DNA of 53,223 nucleotides from Candidatus Omnitrophica bacterium UBA6233 (GTDB lineage Bacteria > Omnitrophota > Gorgyraeia > Gygaellales > Profunditerraquicolaceae), in NCBI GenBank assembly GCA_002440965.1, contig DJWJ01000035.1:1-53223 (forward strand). Reading direction: 5' to 3'. Below, in pieces: positions 48,535 through 53,223 of the stretch. Each line of letters begins with the position of its first letter. Position 1 is the first letter of the stretch. The position numbers and the translations under genes are program-made. The notes under the pieces are model-generated. The model worked only from the letters and a program-made list of their open reading frames with translations, was not told the DNA's origin and made no database searches.

Positions 48535-49272
48535 TTATTGAGCAAAATTATCTTTTGCCGCGGTTAAATATTTAAAATCCCCAATATCATACCAGGATCC
48601 TTGAAAAATAAAACCGTAAGTATCAACTCTGTCCTTTAACCAACCTATGTAATTACCCGTAGCATCGGCCTTGTTCCTGATTTTCATATAGTCCTTAATC
48701 AAACCTAAACGCCGGACAGGTATGTAATATAAACACATTGCTACTAATTTGGATTCAGGCTTCTTTGGTTTTTCTTCAAAATCAACTACCCGCCCATTTC
48801 TGCTCAATTTGACCACGCCGTAACGCGAAGCTTCTTTTAATTCTTTCAATTTGAAAATTCCAATACTAACTGATGGTTTATTTTTATCGGCAAAACTTAA
48901 GAATTTATTTAACCCTGCGCTAAACAGGTTATCCCCTCCAATAACCAGTATATCTTCATCAATACGTTTTTTGTTTATCGTAAAACTCACATCGCCGATT
49001 GCCCCGAGCCTGTCGCTGTTACTCTTGGTAAAATCATCCACCAATGTAAGCTTCTTTTTCGTCCTGATTGCCCTTTTCCAGTAGCGGAATTTGGAGATAA
49101 ACTTGCTGTTGGTCACTACGATTATTTCATCGACTTGCTTTACAGCTTCCAGCTTGGCGATAATATAGTCAAGGATCGGCTTATCATTAACTTTAAGCAA
49201 GGGCTTAGGATATTCTTTGGTTAAAGGATAAAGACGCGTAGCGTATCCGGCAGCCAGTATTATTGCTTTCAT
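48535..49272 (-). CDS. Sugar-1-phosphate nucleotidyltransferase
   Basis: The 245-residue protein begins KAIILAAGYATRLYPLTKEYPKPLLKVNDKPILDYI, the standard nucleotidyltransferase loop and phosphate-binding Lys. A GGDNLFSAG segment carries the metal Asp. It activates a sugar phosphate with a nucleotide (dTTP, UTP or CTP), but the substrate cannot be fixed. It lacks the C-terminal acyltransferase extension of GlmU. The start codon follows the repeat at 49320-49372, and it lies 10 nt upstream of metK. Confidence 0.88.
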   Translation of the reverse strand: MKAIILAAGYATRLYPLTKEYPKPLLKVNDKPILDYIIAKLEAVKQVDEIIVVTNSKFISKFRYWKRAIRTKKKLTLVDDFTKSNSDRLGAIGDVSFTINKKRIDEDILVIGGDNLFSAGLNKFLSFADKNKPSVSIGIFKLKELKEASRYGVVKLSRNGRVVDFEEKPKKPESKLVAMCLYYIPVRRLGLIKDYMKIRNKADATGNYIGWLKDRVDTYGFIFQGSWYDIGDFKYLTAAKDNFAQ

Positions 49273-49319
49273 CCACCACTCTCTTTTTTAAGATAACTGT
49301 CTTAACTAAGATAAAACCG

Positions 49320-49372
49320 TTAATGTCAAAGGTCAAAGGTCAAAGCCCAAAATTCAAAATAAATTTAACTTT
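49320..49372. repeat. Degenerate CAAATGACAAA-type repeat
   Basis: The word TGTCAAAGGTCAAAGGTCAAAGCCC and the following AAAATTCAAAATAAATTTAAC match the left arms of the repeat at 38150-38330 (AAAGGTCAAAGC and AATTCAAAATAAAC). The right half is missing, so this is a truncated copy, near the start of the nucleotidyltransferase gene. Confidence 0.55.
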
Positions 49373-49378
49373 TGCCCC

Positions 49379-51109
49379 TTACTTAAGTATCTCCCTTAGC
49401 TTTGCCTGGGCAAACTCTTCAACCTGAGTACCGGTTGAAAAAGTTAAAGCCTCTACGGCTATACTTTGCGCGTCCTTCAAGGAAACCGAACGAATTAAAT
49501 ACTTGAGCTCAGGTATTACCTGGGGAGGCATACTGAATTCATCAAGGCCAAGGCCTAAAAGTATTAACGCAAAACTGGGTTCTCCGGCCATCTCCCCGCA
49601 CATGCCGACATTGATATTGGCTTTATGCGCGGAATCAATAATGTTCTTGATTAACCTTAATACCGCAGGATGCGCCGGTTCATAAAGGTAAGCGACTTTT
49701 TCATTGGCGCGGTCAACCGCCAAAGAATACTGGATTAAATCATTGCTTCCTATGCTGAAAAAATCCGCTTCTTGCGCAAGTATATCCGCCGTCATGGCCG
49801 CCGAAGGAACTTCAATCATCGCGCCAACCTGAATATCCTCATCAAAAGGAATACCTTTGGACCTAAGCTCGTCCTTGGCTTCTTCCAGTATCTTATTCGC
49901 CTGCCTCAATTCTTCAATACCCGAAATCATCGGATACATAAGCTTAAGATTTCCGCAAACCGAAGCTCTAAGTATAGCCCTTAGCTGTAATTTGAATATG
50001 TCCGGGCGCGCCAAGCAAAACCGAATCGCCCTCCAGCCTAGAAACGGATGCATTTCATGCGGAAGCTGGAATTGCGATAAAAATTTGTCTCCACCTAAAT
50101 CAAGAGTGCGGATAATTACCGGATAAGGGCTCATCTCTTCGGCTACATATTTATAAGCCTGGTAATGATCTTCTTCCGTGGGTAAATCCTTTCTGTTCAT
50201 ATAAAAGAACTCCGTGCGATAAAGCCCTATGCCTTCGCCGCCGTGCAGCTTGACCGCCGGAACCTCTTCAGGAAATTCTATATTAGCATTTATTTCAATT
50301 TTATTCCCGTCAATGGTAAGCGCCGGAAGATCCTTGGCCGAAAGGAACTTCTCGGCTACTCCCTTAAGCCTCGCTTCCGCTGCATGATAGGAATTAAGGG
50401 TCTCTTCATCCGGATTTATAATTATAATTCCGAGAACCCCATCGACTATCAGCGTATCGCCTTGATTGATTTTAATGGTTGCTTCTTCAACACCGACTAC
50501 TGCCGGAATCTCCAAAGACTTAGCCATAATCGCTGTATGCGAAGTCTTTCCTCCGATGTCGGTGACAAACCCGGCGACATTCTTTCTATGCATCGCCGCG
50601 GTGTCCGAAGGAGAAAGATCATGAGCTACTACAATCACCCTATCCTTAAGCTCTCCCAGACTCCTGGCTTCTTTGCCTAACAGATTGCGCAATATCCTCT
50701 TGCCGACGTCATTTATATCGGCAATACGCTCCTTAAGATACTCGTCTTCTATCTTGGCAAAAACGGAAATATATTTCTTCAAAACCTCCTGAAATATGAA
50801 TGCGACATTAAGTTTGTCTTTTTTAAGCCGAGAGATTACTTCTTCGATAAGCATGCGGTCTTCCAAAACCAGCAGGTGCGCGTCGAAAATCTGGGCTTCT
50901 TCCTGCCCCATATCCGAGCTTATTCTCTTCTGTAGCTCAATAATTTCCCGGCGGGTGCGGATTAACGCTTCTTCAAAAAGTTGTATCTGAACAGGTATAT
51001 CCGCGTCAAGAATAGTCACCTTGGGGACAATAAATTCTTCTTTACCTACCTTATACGCCTTTCCTATGCTAATACCGCCGGCCGCGGCTATACCCTTAAT
51101 CTGAATCAT
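49379..51109 (-). CDS. ptsI: PTS Enzyme I
   Basis: The 576-residue protein has an N-terminal HPr-binding domain, the phosphorylated H191 in IGGKTSHTAIMAKSLEIPAVVG, and a C-terminal PEP-binding TIM barrel with GIGLYRTEFFYMNR, RTLDLGGDKFLSQF and SIGSNDLIQYSLAVDR. It takes phosphate from PEP to HPr. The start overlaps the ptsH stop by 4 nt. No EIIBC permease is present in the window, so the phosphate may end on the IIA protein (ptsN) or on a distant permease. Confidence 0.95.
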   Translation of the reverse strand: MIQIKGIAAAGGISIGKAYKVGKEEFIVPKVTILDADIPVQIQLFEEALIRTRREIIELQKRISSDMGQEEAQIFDAHLLVLEDRMLIEEVISRLKKDKLNVAFIFQEVLKKYISVFAKIEDEYLKERIADINDVGKRILRNLLGKEARSLGELKDRVIVVAHDLSPSDTAAMHRKNVAGFVTDIGGKTSHTAIMAKSLEIPAVVGVEEATIKINQGDTLIVDGVLGIIIINPDEETLNSYHAAEARLKGVAEKFLSAKDLPALTIDGNKIEINANIEFPEEVPAVKLHGGEGIGLYRTEFFYMNRKDLPTEEDHYQAYKYVAEEMSPYPVIIRTLDLGGDKFLSQFQLPHEMHPFLGWRAIRFCLARPDIFKLQLRAILRASVCGNLKLMYPMISGIEELRQANKILEEAKDELRSKGIPFDEDIQVGAMIEVPSAAMTADILAQEADFFSIGSNDLIQYSLAVDRANEKVAYLYEPAHPAVLRLIKNIIDSAHKANINVGMCGEMAGEPSFALILLGLGLDEFSMPPQVIPELKYLIRSVSLKDAQSIAVEALTFSTGTQVEEFAQAKLREILK

Positions 51110-51375
51110 CGATCAACCTCATTGGTAATAATTTTTCCCAACTCTTCCAAAGCTTTCTGCGCGTCGTCTCCTTCAGCTTCGATAATAATAACGCTATCCT
51201 TTTCCGCGCCCAACATAAGTATCCCCATAATCGACTTACCGTTGACTTCCTCTTTATCGCGTTTAACGGTTATGCGGGATTCAAACTTATTCGCCACCTG
51301 AACGAATAAAGCTGCCGGACGCGCGTGTAAGCCGGATTTATTCTTTACTATTACTTGCTTTTTAATTAATGGCAT
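51106..51375 (-). CDS. ptsH: HPr phosphocarrier protein
   Basis: The 89-residue protein has GLHARPAA with phosphoryl-acceptor H17 and NGKSIMGIL with S48, the site phosphorylated by HPr kinase in other bacteria. Both sites are intact. It passes phosphate from Enzyme I to EIIA. The arrangement recalls B. subtilis, where yvcK lies beside crh, an HPr-like protein, but this protein has the His and is a true HPr. The ribosome site is weak and lies near the end of yvcK, 9 nt upstream. Confidence 0.94.
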   Translation of the reverse strand: MPLIKKQVIVKNKSGLHARPAALFVQVANKFESRITVKRDKEEVNGKSIMGILMLGAEKDSVIIIEAEGDDAQKALEELGKIITNEVDR

Positions 51376-51384
51376 ATAAAAAAA

Positions 51385-52626
51385 TTATATCTCCTCAATC
51401 AAACCTAAAATAATCTTGGCTAATTTTTCCGGATCATGCCTGATTACGCTTTCTTCGGTAATCCCAAAATCATCTTCAATGACCCGGTACCCCATCTCCT
51501 CAACCTTCTTCCTGTCGTTAGCTACCGGAAATGAACCCTGCTGGGCGTAACGCTTGAGTATACTTTGAGGTATCTCGCCCGTATTCACAACGCAATAATC
51601 GATGATGCGCGGATGAGAATGTCCGACCAAAACTTCAATATGTTTCGAAGCACTGAAACCGTCGGTCTCTCCCGGCTGGGTCATCGCATTACACACATAA
51701 ACTTTAAGAGCCTGCGAAGAACTGACAGCTTCGGTAATCTCCCGGATTAACAAATTGGGAATAATGCTTGTATATAAAGAACCGGGGCCTAAGACAATTA
51801 TCTGGGCTTCCCCTATCGCTTTGATTGCATCAGGCGTAGCTTGTGACTGCTCCGGATTCAGGTAAACTCTATTTATCGAACGATGGGTTTTAGGAATCTT
51901 GTTTTCACCTACCGTAGTTGAACCGTCTTTATGCTCGGCGACTAAAACCACTTTGTTCAAAGTTGACGGGATAACTTGGCCCCTAAGAGCCAAAACCTTG
52001 CTCGTTTCTTTAATAGCTTTCTCAAAGTCACCGGTCAACTGCGTCATTACCGTTATAAAAAGATTCCCGAAACTATGCCCCGACAACGCCGAATTAGTAT
52101 CGAAACGGAATTGAAATAAATCCCGCATCAATACCGGGGCATCGGCTAAGGCTACGAGGCAGTTACGAATATCCCCCGGAGGAAGCATATCGAATTCCTC
52201 TCTGATCCTCCCGCTCGATCCTCCATCATCGGCAACGGTAACTATTGCCGACAGGTTAGTAGTAAATTGCTTTAAGCCGCTCAAGAGGACCGAAAGGCCT
52301 GTCCCGCCTCCGATAACTACCACTTTAGGGCCGCGCGAAAGCTGCTTATTTTGATAAATTATGTCAAAAAGTTCAATGCCTTTGGAAGAAGGCACGAACG
52401 CGGCAATAAAAGAACGCATAAGGCGCTTTACGCCAAGGATCAAAATTATAATTCCGGAGAATAGAATTACCGAATCCAAAATCTGGATACCCAAAAATTC
52501 TTCGGCGCGCAGATGGCTGGCGGCAAAAATCAATAGCAAAACTCCGAAAAAACTTAAACCAATCCAACGCTTAAGCCCTATGCCGGGATAAAACCATTTA
52601 AGCATGCTATGAATCTTCTTAGTCAT
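51385..52626 (-). CDS. yvcK: YvcK/GlmR-like gluconeogenesis factor with N-terminal membrane helices
   Basis: The 413-residue protein has two N-terminal hydrophobic segments (about 20-70), then the CofD-like domain with VVVIGGGTGLSVLLSGLKQF, VTVADDGGSSGRIREEFDMLPPGDIRNCLVALAD and GHSFGNLFITVM. YvcK binds UDP-GlcNAc in known bacteria and links carbon metabolism to cell-wall synthesis. The membrane anchor is not in the B. subtilis form, where the protein is soluble. It lies 9 nt upstream of ptsH and 36 nt after ptsN, suggesting one regulatory operon. Confidence 0.88.
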   Translation of the reverse strand: MTKKIHSMLKWFYPGIGLKRWIGLSFFGVLLLIFAASHLRAEEFLGIQILDSVILFSGIIILILGVKRLMRSFIAAFVPSSKGIELFDIIYQNKQLSRGPKVVVIGGGTGLSVLLSGLKQFTTNLSAIVTVADDGGSSGRIREEFDMLPPGDIRNCLVALADAPVLMRDLFQFRFDTNSALSGHSFGNLFITVMTQLTGDFEKAIKETSKVLALRGQVIPSTLNKVVLVAEHKDGSTTVGENKIPKTHRSINRVYLNPEQSQATPDAIKAIGEAQIIVLGPGSLYTSIIPNLLIREITEAVSSSQALKVYVCNAMTQPGETDGFSASKHIEVLVGHSHPRIIDYCVVNTGEIPQSILKRYAQQGSFPVANDRKKVEEMGYRVIEDDFGITEESVIRHDPEKLAKIILGLIEEI

Positions 52627-52662
52627 ATTTATGCTTCTCTATATAATGGCGGCGAAAGGCTA

Positions 52663-53133
52663 TTATATCTTTTTTTCGTCTTCCTGAGAGATAATTTTAA
52701 TAACAGCTTTATCGTCTTCGCAGCTACGCAAAGTATCGCGGAAGTATTTGTCCTTAAGGAGCCGGGAGATGCGAGCCAAGGCCTTCAAGTGCGGTCCAGC
52801 AGAATCCTGAGGGGCAACCAAGAGAAAGAAAATATAAGCCAGCTCACCATCCAAAGAATCAAAATCTACTCCTTTTTTGGAAAGGCCAAATGCGGCAACC
52901 AGTTTCTCCACGCAGTCAGATTTTGCATGCGGGATGGCAATACCCTGGCCGATAGCGGTCGAACCAAGGGCTTCCCTGGCCATAAGTGATTCGATGAGCT
53001 TGCCACGACAACGTTTTTCTATATCGCCGGCGGCTATAAGAGCGTCAACCAACTCTTTAATGACATCTTCTTTTTTAGTGGATTGAATATCGGTGAGAAT
53101 AGCTTTTTTGGATAAAAATTCCATAACTTGCAT
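52663..53133 (-). CDS. ptsN: PTS fructose/nitrogen-type EIIA protein
   Basis: The 156-residue protein is one EIIA domain: TAIGQGIAIPHAKSDCV holds the phosphorylated His, and FFLLVAPQDSAGPHLKALARISRLLKD contains the second conserved His. It has no membrane or EIIB domain, which fits PtsN or a fused-system IIA. The start at 53133 has an AAAGGAGC ribosome site. It is 37 nt downstream of the tRNA-Gly gene with no terminator visible, so the tRNA and this operon may share transcription. Confidence 0.9.
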   Translation of the reverse strand: MQVMEFLSKKAILTDIQSTKKEDVIKELVDALIAAGDIEKRCRGKLIESLMAREALGSTAIGQGIAIPHAKSDCVEKLVAAFGLSKKGVDFDSLDGELAYIFFLLVAPQDSAGPHLKALARISRLLKDKYFRDTLRSCEDDKAVIKIISQEDEKKI

Positions 53134-53170
53134 AACGATGCTCCTTTCAAATTGTATACTATATCGATGT

Positions 53171-53223
53171 TGGAGCGGGAGGCGGGATTCGAACCCGTGA
53201 CATCAACCTTGGCAAGGTTGCGC
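53171..53223 (-). tRNA. tRNA-Gly (GCC), 5' part cut by the window end
   Basis: The minus strand reads ...CAACCTTGCCAAGGTTG..., with the anticodon GCC at 53213-53211, then a TTCGAAT T-loop and an acceptor 3' strand CTCCCGC, discriminator U and encoded CCA (53173-53171). The GCC anticodon specifies glycine. The 5' half (acceptor strand and D-arm) lies outside the window. The outer T-stem pair appears as A opposite C, a mismatch that may be natural or an error. Confidence 0.9.

Noticed and set aside
48525..48545. TTG start for metK at 48545
   Set aside because: It overlaps the preceding gene, and the internal ATG at 48524 has a strong G-rich ribosome site and matches the family start.

Overview
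The window reads as one stretch of chromosome from an uncultured, probably anaerobic or fermentative bacterium. The best guess is Candidatus Omnitrophota (OP3 lineage) or a close relative. The reasons are a secreted tail-fibre-like S74 protein whose mature N-terminus has the ITTYYPSPYGNY-type motif, a small basic CxxC zinc-ribbon protein, a four-subunit pyruvate:ferredoxin oxidoreductase with bacterial housekeeping genes, and many short palindromic intergenic repeats. The taxonomic call is inference from gene content and has not been tested by phylogeny. Almost every gene lies on the minus strand. The only plus-strand genes are an XRE regulator (19541-19762) and a PpiD/SurA-like chaperone (19848-21233).

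Layout. 0.2-5.8 kb: envelope genes (DUF2934, OmpA-like lipoprotein, glycosyltransferase, MscS channel, YggT, HflC-HflK), with a possible attenuator in front of hflK. 6.0-9.3 kb: ABC-F ATPase Uup, a Phd/RelE-type toxin-antitoxin pair and the zinc-ribbon protein. 9.4-17.8 kb: MATE exporter, Dus, glucose-6-phosphate isomerase, and a secreted set (PIG-L deacetylase, cyclophilin, an exported acetolactate decarboxylase) with a PPC-domain protein. 17.9-19.8 kb: the S74 protein divergent from the XRE gene across a perfect 25-bp palindrome. 21.3-24.9 kb: ferredoxin, ferritin-like protein and the por operon. 25-31.7 kb: core-MetE-like protein, FMN protein, YbaB, thioredoxin and CcdA pair, CutA, flavodoxin, PgeF, DUF167, RmuC, TtcA. 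31.8-33.1 kb: a two-gene nucleotidyltransferase cassette with its own strong promoter and repeated operator-like words. 33.2-43.5 kb: MalQ, prepilin peptidase, AroE and the branched-chain amino-acid genes leuA-ilvC-ilvN-ilvB-ilvD. 43.6-49.3 kb: class II aldolase, phosphofructokinase, SAH hydrolase, SAM synthetase, sugar nucleotidyltransferase. 49.4-53.1 kb: PTS Enzyme I, HPr, YvcK and a PtsN-like IIA. The window ends inside a tRNA-Gly(GCC) gene.

How the parts fit. Pgi, PfkA and the aldolase form upper glycolysis, and MalQ feeds alpha-glucans into it. Por takes pyruvate to acetyl-CoA with reduced ferredoxin, and the ilv/leu genes draw on pyruvate for valine and leucine. MetK, AhcY and the MetE-like protein cover most of the activated-methyl cycle. 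EI-HPr-IIA without any visible permease, beside YvcK, looks like a regulatory rather than a transport phosphorelay.

Most interesting items: the two-gene nucleotidyltransferase cassette and its repeated promoter operator (31774-33099); the S74/XRE divergent module; the candidate terminator/antiterminator leader of hflK; and at least two families of dispersed palindromic repeats. One family forms a triple tandem array at the dus gene end and occurs in frame inside malQ.
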